Shown: piece after piece, positions 17,512 through 27,528 of the stretch
Position numbering within the stretch: the first letter of the stretch is position 1
Layout of the letters: the number at the start of each line of letters is the position of its first letter
Source: Methanobrevibacter smithii ATCC 35061
GTDB lineage: Archaea; Methanobacteriota; Methanobacteria; Methanobacteriales; Methanobacteriaceae
Assembly: GCF_000016525.1 (NCBI RefSeq)
Contig: NC_009515.1
Span: forward strand, 397,001 to 461,000
Reading direction: 5' to 3'
DNA: 64,000 nt
Notes under the pieces: model-generated
Seen by the model: the letters and a program-made list of their open reading frames with translations, nothing else
The model's database searches: none
What the model was told of the DNA's origin: nothing
Translations under genes and position numbers: made by a program

Positions 17512-18900
17512 TTATTCTTTTGGAAGGTATTGTTCAATAAATTCTTCTTTAACACGTTTAAGTTCAGATTTAGGTAAGATTTTAAGTAAGTCCCAACCAA
17601 GATCTAAGGTTTCAATGATAGACCTATCTTCGTCTTTACTTTGAGTAATGAATTTACCTTCGAATTCTTCAGCAAATTCTAAGAATTTTTGATCCCTTTC
17701 GGTAAGAGCTTCTTCCCCTACAACAGCAACTAAGTCTCTTAATTCACGACCACCTGCATATGCAGAGTAAAGTTGGTCAGATACACCACTGTGATCATCA
17801 CGAGTTTTGTCTCCGCCGATACCACCACTCATCAAACGAGAAAGTGATGGAAGTACATCTACAGGAGGATAAATACCTTTCCTGTTGAGTTCTCTGCTTA
17901 ATACAATTTGTCCTTCAGTAATATAACCAGTTAAATCTGGAATTGGGTGAGTAATATCGTCTTGAGGCATAACTAAGATAGGCATTTGAGTAATAGAACC
18001 TTCTTTACCATCAATACGTCCTGCTCTTTCATATATGTTAGCTAAATCAGTATACATGTATCCAGGATATCCTCTTCTTCCAGGTACTTCATCCCTAGCT
18101 GCGGAAATTTCCCTTAATGCTTCACAGTAGTTGGTCATATCAGTTAAAATTACCAATACTTGCATACCTAAAGTAAATGCGAAATATTCTGCAGTAGTTA
18201 AAGCCATTTTAGGAGTTAAGATTCTTTCAATAGCTGGGTCATCAGCTAAGTTCATGAATACAGTTACTTTTTCAAGAGCTCCGGTACGTTCGAAATCTCT
18301 CATAAAGAAGTTAGCTTCTTCGTGAGTAATACCCATAGCAGCGAATATTACTGCAAACTCTGCATCGTCCCCAAGCACTTTAGCTTGTCTTGCGATTTGA
18401 GCTGCTAATTCGTTGTGAGGTAAACCAGAACCTGAGAAAATAGGAAGTTTTTGACCTCTTACTAAAGTGTTCATACCGTCAATGGTAGAGATACCAGTTT
18501 GAATAAATTCTTCAGGGAATTCACGAGAAGCTGGGTTCATTGGACTTCCATTAATATCTAATTCTTCATCAGGAATTATTTCTGGTCCGCCGTCAATAGG
18601 TTTACCGATACCATTGAACATACGACCCATCATATCTCTAGATACACCAATTTTAGCAGTTTGACCGGTGAATCTAGCTTTAGTATTTTTAGTGTTTAAG
18701 TCAGTTGTTCCTTCGAACACTTGAATAACTGCAACATCGTCAGTTACTTCAAGAACTTGTCCACTTCTTTTTTCACCATTAGGTGTTTCGATATCTACAA
18801 TTTCGTTGTAACCTACGCCTTCTACACCTTCAACAACCATTAAAGGACCGGAGACTTCGGAGATTGTAGTATATTCTCTTGTTTTAATATTTGTGTTCAT
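17512..18900 (-). CDS. atpB: A-type ATP synthase subunit B
   Basis: 462 residues, the regulatory non-catalytic subunit alternating with A in the head. The P-loop is modified ([12 protein letters not shown]), as expected for subunit B, and [12 protein letters not shown] and [11 protein letters not shown] are conserved. The N-terminal barrel starts at [15 protein letters not shown]. It begins two bases after the atpA stop, so translation is likely coupled. Confidence 0.97.
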   Translation of the reverse strand: MNTNIKTREYTTISEVSGPLMVVEGVEGVGYNEIVDIETPNGEKRSGQVLEVTDDVAVIQVFEGTTDLNTKNTKARFTGQTAKIGVSRDMMGRMFNGIGKPIDGGPEIIPDEELDINGSPMNPASREFPEEFIQTGISTIDGMNTLVRGQKLPIFSGSGLPHNELAAQIARQAKVLGDDAEFAVIFAAMGITHEEANFFMRDFERTGALEKVTVFMNLADDPAIERILTPKMALTTAEYFAFTLGMQVLVILTDMTNYCEALREISAARDEVPGRRGYPGYMYTDLANIYERAGRIDGKEGSITQMPILVMPQDDITHPIPDLTGYITEGQIVLSRELNRKGIYPPVDVLPSLSRLMSGGIGGDKTRDDHSGVSDQLYSAYAGGRELRDLVAVVGEEALTERDQKFLEFAEEFEGKFITQSKDEDRSIIETLDLGWDLLKILPKSELKRVKEEFIEQYLPKE

Positions 18901-18902
18901 AT

Positions 18903-20657
18903 TTAAGCCTCACTGCATTGTTTAGTAATAGCTGCTTGAATTTCTTCACATTTAGCTGCAAATTCGTCTTGTGGAATGTATTTCATTTTACCAATTTCTT
19001 CTTTAACAGGTAATGCTACTATGTTTTGAATAGGAACTCCCCTGCCAACAGCTGCAAGAGCTTCTTTATGGAATAATAAAATAGTTTTTAACATATTGTA
19101 TTGTTTGACAGGTGGACAATATGTATCAATGTCATCAAATGCATTTTGTTGTAAGAAATCTTCTCTTAACATACGAGTAGTTTCTAAAGTAGCTTGGTCA
19201 GCTTCAGGTAATGCATCAGGACCAACTAATTGTACAATTTCTTGAAGTTCTGATTCTTTTTGTAATAAAATCATAGCTTGATCACGAGTTTCTCTCCAAT
19301 CAGCAGCTACATTTTCAGCCCACCAGCCTTCAATACTGTCTACATATAAAGAATAACTTTGTAACCAGTCAATTGAAGGGAAGTGACGTTTATCTGCAAG
19401 AGATGCATCTAAAGCCCAAAATACTTTACAGATACGTAAAGTGTTCTGAGTAACAGGTTCAGATAAGTCCCCACCAGGAGGTGATACAGCACCAACAACA
19501 GTAATGGAAGCTACATCAGAAGTAGTACCAATAGTGTTTACTCTTCCTGCTCTTTCATAGAATTGAGCAAGTCTGGATGCTAAGTATGCAGGGTAACCTT
19601 CTTCCCCAGGCATTTCTTCAAGTCTTCCGGAAATCTCCCTCATAGCTTCAGCCCATCTTGAGGTTGAATCAGCCATAAGTGCTACATCGTAACCTTGGTC
19701 ACGGTAATATTCAGCAATAGTAATACCTGTGTATACACATGCTTCACGAGCTGCTACCGGCATGTTTGAAGTGTTTGCAATAAGAACAGTTCTGTCCATT
19801 AATGGGTTTCCAGTTTTAGGGTCATCAAGGTATGGGAATTCAGTAAGTACTTCAGTCATTTCGTTACCACGTTCTCCACATCCAATATAAATAACAATAT
19901 CTGCGTCTGCCCATTTAGCTAATTGCTGTTGGGTAACAGTTTTACCTGATCCGAAAGGACCTGGAATAGCTGCTGCTCCACCTTTAGCTACTGAAAAGAA
20001 AGTATCTTGTGCTCTTTGACCAGTTACAAGAGGTACATCAGGGTCCAATTTATCCACATATGGACGTCCTTTCCTTACAGGCCATTTTTGAAGCATTTGG
20101 ATTTTTTCGTCACCTTTATCAGTTGCAACTTCAGCAATGTCTTCTAATACTGTGTATTCACCTTCAGAAGCAATGCTTGTTAATTCACCTTCAATCATTG
20201 GAGGAACTAATATTTTTTGTAAAACTGCAGAAGTTTCTTGTACTTCACCAAGAACATCTCCACCTTTAACTTTGTCTCCAACTTTAGCTACTGGTTTGAA
20301 TGTCCATTTTTTCTCTTTACTGATAGATTCTGCATCTACTCCCCTAGCAATGAAATCACCAGATTCTTCTCTGATGAGTTCTAAAGGCCTTTGAATACCA
20401 TCAAAAATGGAACCCATTACACCAGGACCAAGTTCTACAGACAATGGACCTCCAGTACTTTCAACTACTTCACCTGGTTGAATACCAGCTGTTTCTTCAT
20501 ATACTTGAATGGTAGCGGTGTCACCTTCAAGCTCAATAATTTCCCCAATGAGCTTTTGTTCACCTACTCTAACCATTTCATACATCTGAGCTCCTCTCAT
20601 ACCATCCGCGATAATAACAGGCCCAGCAATTTTAATAATTTTTCCTTCGATAATCAT
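18903..20657 (-). CDS. atpA: A-type ATP synthase catalytic subunit A
   Basis: 584 residues with the catalytic P-loop GPFGSGKTV near residue 232, the Glu-containing [13 protein letters not shown] and [25 protein letters not shown]-type region (seen in shorter pieces at about 330-355), and the roughly 90-residue non-homologous insertion after residue ~110 that marks A/V-type subunits. It binds and forms ATP during rotation driven by the membrane part. The start overlaps atpF by four bases. Confidence 0.97.
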   Translation of the reverse strand: MIIEGKIIKIAGPVIIADGMRGAQMYEMVRVGEQKLIGEIIELEGDTATIQVYEETAGIQPGEVVESTGGPLSVELGPGVMGSIFDGIQRPLELIREESGDFIARGVDAESISKEKKWTFKPVAKVGDKVKGGDVLGEVQETSAVLQKILVPPMIEGELTSIASEGEYTVLEDIAEVATDKGDEKIQMLQKWPVRKGRPYVDKLDPDVPLVTGQRAQDTFFSVAKGGAAAIPGPFGSGKTVTQQQLAKWADADIVIYIGCGERGNEMTEVLTEFPYLDDPKTGNPLMDRTVLIANTSNMPVAAREACVYTGITIAEYYRDQGYDVALMADSTSRWAEAMREISGRLEEMPGEEGYPAYLASRLAQFYERAGRVNTIGTTSDVASITVVGAVSPPGGDLSEPVTQNTLRICKVFWALDASLADKRHFPSIDWLQSYSLYVDSIEGWWAENVAADWRETRDQAMILLQKESELQEIVQLVGPDALPEADQATLETTRMLREDFLQQNAFDDIDTYCPPVKQYNMLKTILLFHKEALAAVGRGVPIQNIVALPVKEEIGKMKYIPQDEFAAKCEEIQAAITKQCSEA

Positions 20658-20971
20658 TTAACCATCTCTACCCCAATAACTCTTTTGATGAGATCTGCCA
20701 TTTGATCAGATGATCCTTCAGAGGACCCGTCTTTATCAGGTATCTCAATTATCATTGGTAATACACTAGAACCAATTTTCCTATTAATATGATTTCTAAT
20801 TTCGTTAGCTAATACTTGAGTAATAATTATAATTGAAATTTCTTCATCTAAAATTTTATCAAAAGCTGCGACAGCTTCTTCAGCAGAATTAGCTACTTCT
20901 GCTCTTTTAACTCCACCAAGTCTAAAACCTGATACAACATCAATATCTCCAATAATTGCTACAGAACTCAT
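20654..20971 (-). CDS. atpF: A-type ATP synthase subunit F
   Basis: 105 residues with the Rossmann-like fold opening [18 protein letters not shown] and the [15 protein letters not shown] segment. Subunit F sits on the central stalk with D. It overlaps its neighbours on both sides by four bases, typical of a tightly packed operon. Confidence 0.95.
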   Translation of the reverse strand: MSSVAIIGDIDVVSGFRLGGVKRAEVANSAEEAVAAFDKILDEEISIIIITQVLANEIRNHINRKIGSSVLPMIIEIPDKDGSSEGSSDQMADLIKRVIGVEMVK

Positions 20972-22122
20972 ATTAACATCTCCATAATTTTAGAGTTAGG
21001 GAATCCAGCTTCTCTTTTTGCTCTTGCAATAATTTTTAAATTTTTAATTTCAGTTTCTTTTTGACTTACATAACCAATAATTGGACCAATTCCTAATGGT
21101 TTTTTCATAGATAAAGATTTTGCACTTTTTGACAAGTAAGCATCTAAAGCTTTTTCAAATACTGCAATGGAAGCATTTTCATTATATTTAGCCATAGCAT
21201 CAGTTAATACATCAGAGTATTTAGTGCCTTCTAAACCGGATATTACATTTGTAACATCAGGAGATTCCATTAAATCTTTAAGTTTCCATTCACGTAATTG
21301 GTAACCGTCTTCTAATATATAAGGAGCAATATCATCATAAGACAAATTGTCTTTTTTTGCCCTTATAATCAATTTAAGATTAGCTATATCTACTTGAGTT
21401 CCAACATATGAGAATAAAATTTGTTTATTTTCATCAGCAGGAACATTGGAAGAACGTAATAAACTTTCTAAATAATATTTATCTAAAGCAGATTCTAATG
21501 CAAGAACCATACCACTATTTTCGTATTTTGGAAGAGCATCTTCTAATACAGCAGCATATTCTGTGCCGTCCAAACTTGTAACTACATCAGTTACTCCGTC
21601 AGCATCAATTAAAGAACGTAAATCTTCATATAAAACTCCACGTGGAATTAATAAATCTTCAGTTTCTTCTTCAGTAAGGCCAACTTCTTTAGCAGTTAAA
21701 AGACTTTTAATGTTATTAATATCAGTTTTTTTAGACATTACAACAAAAGAACTTCTAATTTCCTTTGGAGCAATTCTTGCTACAAATTCATAAGTATCAG
21801 CACATTGAATATCTAATGCTTTATCAACAGGATATTCTTCTAATACGTCAGCATAATCAGGAACACCTTTAAGATAATTTTCAAATTCGTGAACATTGTT
21901 TGTTTCAACAATTTCAGATAATTGTTTTTCATCAAATAATCTTCCTTTTCTTGCACGTACGCTTGCACTAGGAGTAAGATATGGATAAATATCCAAAATT
22001 GGTCTAGATGTAATGATTACGACTATTGCACCTATAACGATAACAGCAATTACACATAAAACTAAGAAAGTTTCATTTGTAAGACCTGCTGAACTAATAA
22101 GTGTTGCAATTTCATCAGCCAT
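20968..22122 (-). CDS. atpC: A-type ATP synthase subunit C
   Basis: 384 residues. The product is largely helical with three internally similar domains (compare VTDVVTSLDGTEYAAVLEDAL with VTNVISGLEGTKYSDVLTDAM). This is the funnel-shaped socket that joins the central stalk to the membrane ring. A hydrophobic N-terminal helix (FLVLCVIAVIVIGAIVVII) precedes the helical part; this extension is longer than in many subunit C proteins and could be a membrane anchor. Confidence 0.94.
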   Translation of the reverse strand: MADEIATLISSAGLTNETFLVLCVIAVIVIGAIVVIITSRPILDIYPYLTPSASVRARKGRLFDEKQLSEIVETNNVHEFENYLKGVPDYADVLEEYPVDKALDIQCADTYEFVARIAPKEIRSSFVVMSKKTDINNIKSLLTAKEVGLTEEETEDLLIPRGVLYEDLRSLIDADGVTDVVTSLDGTEYAAVLEDALPKYENSGMVLALESALDKYYLESLLRSSNVPADENKQILFSYVGTQVDIANLKLIIRAKKDNLSYDDIAPYILEDGYQLREWKLKDLMESPDVTNVISGLEGTKYSDVLTDAMAKYNENASIAVFEKALDAYLSKSAKSLSMKKPLGIGPIIGYVSQKETEIKNLKIIARAKREAGFPNSKIMEMLI

Positions 22123-22133
22123 AATTTATCCTC

Positions 22134-22760
22134 CTAATTTTTAAATAAAACATTAGCAACTTCACTACGTAATAATCCTTTAAATCTATCTAGTCTAGAT
22201 TCGATAGTGTTATTTACTTCAATGTCACCATTTCTAGTTTTGAGTATAGCTCCACCAATAGCATCAATAGGTTCACCTAATACTAAGGTTGTGCTTACAC
22301 CAGTTTTAGTTGCAAGGTCTGCAGATAATTTTTTCAAATGACCTTCAACTTTCGCAACATCAGATTCTTTAACTTGAACGATTAAATCTCCACCACCAAG
22401 TTCTTCAGTAGCTTCTTCAATCATTTTTATTAAGGATTCTGAATATTCTGCATCATCACTAGAAGCTTTAGCTTTTAAATCTTCAGTAGCTTTAGCAAAA
22501 GCTGCTTCAATGACTTCTTCTTTAGCTCCTAATTCTGCTCTACGAGCATTCATCTTAGCTTCGGAAATAATTTGCTGATATTTCATATCAGATTGTTTTT
22601 TACCATTATCTAAAATTTTATTCTTTTCTGCTTCAGCAGTTTTTTCAGCATCACTATTAATAGTTGCTATTTCTGCTTGTGCATCTTGAATAATTTTATC
22701 AGCTTTCTCCTGGGCTTCAGACTTAATGCTTTCAACAATTTTATTTGTGCCTGAGCTCAT
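22134..22760 (-). CDS. atpE: A-type ATP synthase subunit E
   Basis: 208 residues. The N-terminal half is an Ala/Glu/Lys-rich coiled coil (EAQEKADKIIQDAQAEI) and the C-terminal half is globular with the GGAILKTRNGDIEVNNTIESR signature (shown here across its conserved part). With subunit H it forms the peripheral stalk that holds the head against rotation. It follows atpK by 13 bases. Confidence 0.94.
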   Translation of the reverse strand: MSSGTNKIVESIKSEAQEKADKIIQDAQAEIATINSDAEKTAEAEKNKILDNGKKQSDMKYQQIISEAKMNARRAELGAKEEVIEAAFAKATEDLKAKASSDDAEYSESLIKMIEEATEELGGGDLIVQVKESDVAKVEGHLKKLSADLATKTGVSTTLVLGEPIDAIGGAILKTRNGDIEVNNTIESRLDRFKGLLRSEVANVLFKN

Positions 22761-22773
22761 ACAGATTGCCTCC

Positions 22774-23259
22774 TTAACCTAATATTCCACCGAATACCAT
22801 AAGTAAGATTGCAATCAAGAATCCATAAATAGCCTGAGTCTCTGGCAATGCAGAGAAAATAATACCTCTAGCAAACATGTCATTATCTTCAACAATAGCA
22901 CCTACAGATGAGGATGCTGCGATACCTTGTCCCATACCGGAACCTAAACCTGCGAAACCAATAGCTGCACCTACACCGATAGCTACAACACCTGCTTCAG
23001 TAGATAAACCTTCTCCTTGACCTAATAATCCAGAGAATACTAATAATAAGATTGCAATCAAGAATCCATAAATAGCCTGAGTCTCTGGCAATGCAGAGAA
23101 AATAATACCTCTAGCAAACATGTCATTATCTTCTGCAACTGCACCTACAGATCCAGCTGCTGCCATACCTTGCCCTAAACCGGAACCTAATCCAGCGAAA
23201 CCAATTGCTACTCCAGCACCAATAGCTGCTAAAGCAGTACCTAAAGCAATATCCACCAT
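22774..23259 (-). CDS. atpK: A-type ATP synthase membrane rotor subunit K (double hairpin)
   Basis: 161 residues, twice the basic proteolipid length, with four membrane helices in two tandem hairpins of 81 residues each. Each hairpin carries GFAGLGSG-GQG (Gln30 and Gln111) and SALPETQAIYGF (Glu59 and Glu140), so both ion-binding sites are intact. The LPETQ-type site with the helix-1 glutamine is the pattern linked to Na+ binding in related A-type synthases. The two halves share an 87-base perfect DNA repeat. Confidence 0.95.
   Translation of the reverse strand: MVDIALGTALAAIGAGVAIGFAGLGSGLGQGMAAAGSVGAVAEDNDMFARGIIFSALPETQAIYGFLIAILLLVFSGLLGQGEGLSTEAGVVAIGVGAAIGFAGLGSGMGQGIAASSSVGAIVEDNDMFARGIIFSALPETQAIYGFLIAILLMVFGGILG
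22804..22890 (-). repeat. atpK internal direct repeat, copy B
   Basis: Identical over 87 bases to 23047-23133, offset by 243 bases (81 codons). It encodes the loop and second helix of the second hairpin. Confidence 0.95.
23047..23133 (-). repeat. atpK internal direct repeat, copy A
   Basis: Partner of 22804-22890, encoding the matching part of the first hairpin. Flanking codons have diverged between the two hairpins while this block has not. Confidence 0.95.
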
Positions 23260-23312
23260 ATTTAATTCACCTTTGAATAATAATTAATTTTGATATATTT
23301 AAATAAAAAATT

Positions 23313-25316
23313 TTAATTTTTAAGTTTTGTAAAAGTTCTGTTTGCTTTGAAAGCTTGGAACTTGTTTTTACCTTCCATATAGAACTGTGAAAAGAACTCC
23401 ACGTAATGAAGACGTAAAGAGTTAATAAATGCACCTAAAATTTGGAACAAGAAGTTTGCAATATGTCCGAATATAAATATGAAAATTGCAAGAACAATAC
23501 CAATAACTGGAATCATATCATTACATAAGTTAGTTAAGATATTTACAGTCATAGCAATACCTCCTGTAGCTAAACATAATGCTAAAAGACGAGCATAAGA
23601 CAAGACATCTCCCATAAATCCGAAAACATCCATAACTCCATAAGCTCCATTAGCATATATTAACATAGCAAGACATGCAATTATTAAAACTGCTCCAATT
23701 CCGTATCCGATCATACCTATTGCAGGCATCATAAATCCTAATACTAAAAATATAATACCGGCTTCTAAAACAAACCAGCAAAGCTGAGATCCAATAGCTT
23801 CTTTTATTTCTCCATATCTGAAATTATTGATAGCTCCAATAACAAAACCAATATTAGTATAAATTATACCAATAGCTATTGCTATTATTAAAATAGTATC
23901 TGGATGTACAAAAGCTTCAACAGCAGGCACAACAGTAGGCAACTTATAATTCAACATTCTTTGTGTGAAATCTCCTAACAAACCATTAGTTAGAAGACCC
24001 AATATAATTGCCCAAATACCACACGCTGTAAGAATATAACCGAATGATTTCATTGTATCATTGAGTTTACCCATACCCCTTACTAAAACAACACCTATGA
24101 TAGCTACAATAGCACCATAAAATGCATCAGTTAAACAGTACCCGAATAAGAACGGGAACACAACTGCTACAAAGAATGTTGGATCTATAGCATTATATCT
24201 TACTGGAGAATACATATCCACAAGAACCTCATAAGGTTTTACATAACCTTTATTAGTTTGTAAAATAGGTACATCTTCATCATCAGTACCTTCAACATCA
24301 ATTAATTCAAAGGTACAATGTCCATCAGAACTTTTTTCTACTAATTGCTCAACTTTATCAGTATCTTTAACAGGTACCCATGCTTCTAACATATAGGTAT
24401 CTTTTGTTTGAACAAAAGCAGCAAGTATTTCATTCTTTTCTTTTTCATTTTCTAATTCTTCTTTAAGAGATAAAATATCGTCATCCCATCTTTCAGCAAT
24501 AGCTCTTAAATCACTTTTAGCTGAATTACGTTCAGATTCTATTGTTACCAATCTAGAATCAGCACTTGAGATAATTTGCTGTGGAGTTCCCTCAACATTG
24601 GAAACTTCAACTCTCTCAAAGTCAAATTTACGAAGTGTTGAATAAACATCTTCGCCGAATTCTTTTAAAGTCACTACGATAATATTTGCAGTTTCTTTAT
24701 CATCATTAGGGACTATAAAAACATCTAATTCATCAGTCAATTTACTTAAGTTACTTTCAATTTCTGAAGCAGACTCAGCATTAATCCTACCAACAGTTAT
24801 GGAAGTGTACTTAGAATCTTTTAAAAGAGCCAAGTCCATGTCTAAATTATATAAACGCTTAGCTAAACTTTTATTAGAAGTCAATACACTTGTTTCAGAG
24901 TCGAGTGCGGAAAATTTACCTTCAATAACTTTTGTTTCACTTTCAACTTGAGCCAAAAGGTCTTCTGCTTTATTTATTAAAGCTTCAGTATCTAAATCCC
25001 CAACTTCTTTTTGAATAGGCATTTCTGGACTAATAAAAGACTTTATTGTGTCTTTGATCCCATGGCCTTCGGATAAAGAATTTCCTAATAGTTCAGAAAT
25101 AGCACTTGTTTTCATTAAAAGTGAAGATAACTTACCAGTGAAAGCAGATGCTTTTGAAGGAGTTACTAACTCCGCTAATTCAGGATCTTGCTGAATACTA
25201 TCAGAAATCTCGTTGATTTGTACTAATCCTTGTTCGTGGAGTGCACTAACAGTAGGGGATATGTACTCATCAAGAGTAACGATTCTAATTTTACGCATTC
25301 TAGCTGTCTTGAACAT
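23313..25316 (-). CDS. atpI: A-type ATP synthase subunit I (a-subunit)
   Basis: About 667 residues. The N-terminal cytoplasmic half is a long coiled coil (about residues 80-350) that joins the peripheral stalks. The C-terminal half has about seven or eight membrane helices beside the rotor, including PFLFGYCLTDAFYG and SYARLLALCLATGGIAM, where the essential Arg of the ion channel sits. The frame is open to 25364, but the ATG at 25316 follows GTGAG at the right distance and lies just after the atpH stop, so I take that as the start. Confidence 0.94.
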   Translation of the reverse strand: MFKTARMRKIRIVTLDEYISPTVSALHEQGLVQINEISDSIQQDPELAELVTPSKASAFTGKLSSLLMKTSAISELLGNSLSEGHGIKDTIKSFISPEMPIQKEVGDLDTEALINKAEDLLAQVESETKVIEGKFSALDSETSVLTSNKSLAKRLYNLDMDLALLKDSKYTSITVGRINAESASEIESNLSKLTDELDVFIVPNDDKETANIIVVTLKEFGEDVYSTLRKFDFERVEVSNVEGTPQQIISSADSRLVTIESERNSAKSDLRAIAERWDDDILSLKEELENEKEKNEILAAFVQTKDTYMLEAWVPVKDTDKVEQLVEKSSDGHCTFELIDVEGTDDEDVPILQTNKGYVKPYEVLVDMYSPVRYNAIDPTFFVAVVFPFLFGYCLTDAFYGAIVAIIGVVLVRGMGKLNDTMKSFGYILTACGIWAIILGLLTNGLLGDFTQRMLNYKLPTVVPAVEAFVHPDTILIIAIAIGIIYTNIGFVIGAINNFRYGEIKEAIGSQLCWFVLEAGIIFLVLGFMMPAIGMIGYGIGAVLIIACLAMLIYANGAYGVMDVFGFMGDVLSYARLLALCLATGGIAMTVNILTNLCNDMIPVIGIVLAIFIFIFGHIANFLFQILGAFINSLRLHYVEFFSQFYMEGKNKFQAFKANRTFTKLKN

Positions 25317-25326
25317 TAATCTCACA

Positions 25327-25641
25327 CTATAAAACATTTTTGACAATAATAGAAGCAGCATCATCTACATTTGCCATAGCTTTTTCTTTTAAGGAAGCTA
25401 CATTAGCTTCTCCATCTTTAGCAATAGATTGTGCTTCTTTTTTAGCTTTGTCTTCTGCATCAAAAACAGTATTTTTAGCTTCTTCTTCTGCTGCTTTTTT
25501 TGCCTCATTTATAATATTTTCAGCATTTATTTTTGATTCATTTATCATGTCCACAGATTTGGACTCTGAATCAAGAATAAGTTGTTCAGCATCAGATTCA
25601 GCTTTTTTTATCATTGCGATAGCTTCTGATATCTCTGCCAT
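25327..25641 (-). CDS. atpH: A-type ATP synthase subunit H
   Basis: 104 residues, almost wholly an Ala/Glu/Lys/Asp coiled coil (for example AMIKKAESDAEQLILDSES). It pairs with subunit E in the peripheral stalk. This is the first gene of the operon; GGTGAT precedes the ATG and the TATA box lies about 40-50 bases upstream. Confidence 0.92.
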   Translation of the reverse strand: MAEISEAIAMIKKAESDAEQLILDSESKSVDMINESKINAENIINEAKKAAEEEAKNTVFDAEDKAKKEAQSIAKDGEANVASLKEKAMANVDDAASIIVKNVL

Positions 25642-25654
25642 AATTAATCACCAT

Positions 25655-25700
25655 GGTATATTAATCTTTATTGGGAAGCATATATATCTTTTACGATTTA
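25655..25700 (-). promoter_or_regulatory. Promoter of the ATP synthase operon
   Basis: On the minus strand CGTAAAAGATATATATG reads as BRE plus TATA box at about 25679-25695. Transcription would start near 25660 and give a leader of about 20 bases that carries the GGTGAT site. It is the only good promoter seen for the nine-gene operon. Confidence 0.6.
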
Positions 25701-25916
25701 TATTTAACATGCCCTAATTCACTGATTTAAGGAAAAATAAAAGAATAATCGAAAAATTAAGACAATAAACAACATAAAGACATTGAAAATTACAATTTGT
25801 TCAGAAAATTTTAAATAAATATAGCATATATTGAGCAATGTTTAATTTTAAAAGTAAAATTTTATACAGTCAGATAACGGTGCCATGAACATGTGAAATG
25901 TTAAAAAAAAGAGGAG
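25701..25916. other. Intergenic region upstream of the ATP synthase operon
   Basis: About 216 bases of AT-rich sequence. I see no gene longer than a few codons and no stable hairpin. It separates the operon promoter from the 3' end of a small membrane-protein gene. Confidence 0.5.
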
Positions 25917-26264
25917 TTACCTATAAAAATATTTTAAAATACTCATAGGTAATTTTTGCAGATATGCCAATACAGCTATTACAACAATAGCAAGACCAAT
26001 AATACCCAACAAATAGTTATACGGAGTAGCAAGTAAAGTATAACCGCTTATTCCAATAATAATTCCTTCAAAAAAGAAAACTGCCTTAGCCCATTGCGGT
26101 TTAGCAACAATAACAATATAAGCAATTCCAATTAAAACTAAAATAATTGCACTAGCTATACTGTCATTAGTTATTGTCTGAGTAAATAAAGGACGAACTC
26201 CTAAAAATATTACCAGAACAGCTAACAGAATTCCCAATAATTTAATATTTTTAACTTTAATCAT
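25917..26264 (-). CDS. Small polytopic membrane protein, unknown
   Basis: 115 residues with four hydrophobic segments (near 8-24, 36-54, 62-80 and 84-104) separated by very short loops and ending in a basic tail. No motif or family is recognisable. It is transcribed away from the gene at 26334, sharing a short AT-rich intergenic region. The sequence composition matches its neighbours and gives no sign of transfer. Confidence 0.65.
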   Translation of the reverse strand: MIKVKNIKLLGILLAVLVIFLGVRPLFTQTITNDSIASAIILVLIGIAYIVIVAKPQWAKAVFFFEGIIIGISGYTLLATPYNYLLGIIGLAIVVIAVLAYLQKLPMSILKYFYR

Positions 26265-26333
26265 GATTATTTCTTTTAAACTTTATAATATTTATATTAT
26301 AATAAAATATAATAGTAGATAAAGGTGATGAAA

Positions 26334-26669
26334 ATGGACAGAAGCGTATGGACTATTAACAACAAACATTTTACATTGATCCTAGATGCAAAAACAGAAA
26401 GCGGAAAAGTTAGTGACAGAAAATTCAGTCCAGGAGAAGACATCTGGACTAATGAAATACCTCAGCTTAAATTTGAAGATGAAAATACCCAAAAGGAATA
26501 TGATAATTTCATATCAGATTTGCTGATGTTATTGTCAGAACCTAATGTTGATCATGTCTTTATTGATGCTAAAATAGGTGAAGAATCAGAATATGATACT
26601 TCAGCCACTTATGAACCAGTAATAATAAGAAAAATAGAAGATTATGAAGTAGAAAAAATTATAAGTTAA
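26334..26669 (+). CDS. Small acidic hypothetical protein
   Basis: 111 residues, acidic, without membrane segments or recognised motifs. The frame is open from a GTG at 26325, but the GGTGATG there is best read as the ribosome binding site for the ATG at 26334 (MDRSVWTINNKH). It converges with the next gene, stops two bases apart. Function unknown. Confidence 0.65.
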   Translation: MDRSVWTINNKHFTLILDAKTESGKVSDRKFSPGEDIWTNEIPQLKFEDENTQKEYDNFISDLLMLLSEPNVDHVFIDAKIGEESEYDTSATYEPVIIRKIEDYEVEKIIS

Positions 26670-26671
26670 TC

Positions 26672-27010
26672 TTAAAACATGGCATTAGCTTTTTCCAATA
26701 CTTCATCAATAGTATTAAATTCCAAAGCATCTCCAGATTCGGCTTTGGTTTCGGTTGTTATTAAAACATTCGGACTTGTCCAAAGTAAAGAATATGCCAG
26801 ATATGCAACATTAACTATAAGCATAGGCATAAACAGGAATAATCCAATGAATAAAAAGAACATATGTGCTGCATAATTTCCATACCTTTTCTTTTTCATT
26901 AAAATATAATGATTTTCCTGCTGAGTAATTTTAAATTTCTCTTGAGCCAATTCCTCAGAAATATTATTCATTTCCTTGGAATTATCTGCTTTTAATATAA
27001 ACAATTTCAT
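26672..27010 (-). CDS. Hypothetical membrane protein
   Basis: 112 residues: a charged N-terminal domain of about 45 residues, two hydrophobic segments (about 48-85) and a soluble C-terminal stretch. No family recognised. It lies six bases after the nitroreductase stop on the same strand and may be the last gene of that transcript. Confidence 0.6.
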   Translation of the reverse strand: MKLFILKADNSKEMNNISEELAQEKFKITQQENHYILMKKKRYGNYAAHMFFLFIGLFLFMPMLIVNVAYLAYSLLWTSPNVLITTETKAESGDALEFNTIDEVLEKANAMF

Positions 27011-27016
27011 TATAAT

Positions 27017-27523
27017 CTAAATATATTCAACAAATTCATCAATTTCTTTTCTTGGAGTGTCTCTTGGTTCTGCATTTCCATATCCCAAAGGAGTAAACAA
27101 TACAGGAACTTCATTATCATTTAAATTTAAAAATTCTCTGGCCTTATCAGCTTTAAATGCTGCAATGTAACAGGTTCCAAGTCCAACATTAGTAGCTGCC
27201 AAAATAATATGGTCCATTACAATAGTTGCATCAATATCAGCTATGTTCTTTCCGTCCCAAGGTCTTGTCCATGCTTCATCAACATTAGCTACAACACATA
27301 ATACATAAGGAGCTTCCACAAACCATTTAGCCCCATAAATTTCAGACAAAGATTCTTTATTTTTTTTAGTGTCAATTACAAACACTTTAAAAGGCTGGTT
27401 ATTCACTCCTGTCGGAGCTATTGTAGCTGCTTTCAATACATATTCAAGTTTTTCATCTTCAACTTCCTTGTCCAAATATCCTCTTACACTATACCTTTTA
27501 TTAATTACATCATCAAAATCCAT
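27017..27523 (-). CDS. Nitroreductase-family flavoprotein
   Basis: 168 residues. The N-terminal FDDVINKRYSVRGYLDKEV supplies the FMN-phosphate-binding Arg residues, APTGVNNQPFKVFVI is the conserved second motif, and the C-terminal LGYGNAEPRDTPRK closes the fold. Family members use FMN and NAD(P)H to reduce nitro compounds, quinones or enones. It lies directly downstream of the citrate-synthase-like gene, five bases away, so it may act in that pathway or in redox balance; that link is inferred from position. Confidence 0.85.
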   Translation of the reverse strand: MDFDDVINKRYSVRGYLDKEVEDEKLEYVLKAATIAPTGVNNQPFKVFVIDTKKNKESLSEIYGAKWFVEAPYVLCVVANVDEAWTRPWDGKNIADIDATIVMDHIILAATNVGLGTCYIAAFKADKAREFLNLNDNEVPVLFTPLGYGNAEPRDTPRKEIDEFVEYI

Positions 27524-27528
27524 ATTAT

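Noticed and set aside
25327-25364. Longer N-terminus of the ATP synthase I subunit
   Set aside because: The extension overlaps atpH, lacks a ribosome binding site and is not conserved; the ATG at 25316 follows GTGAG.
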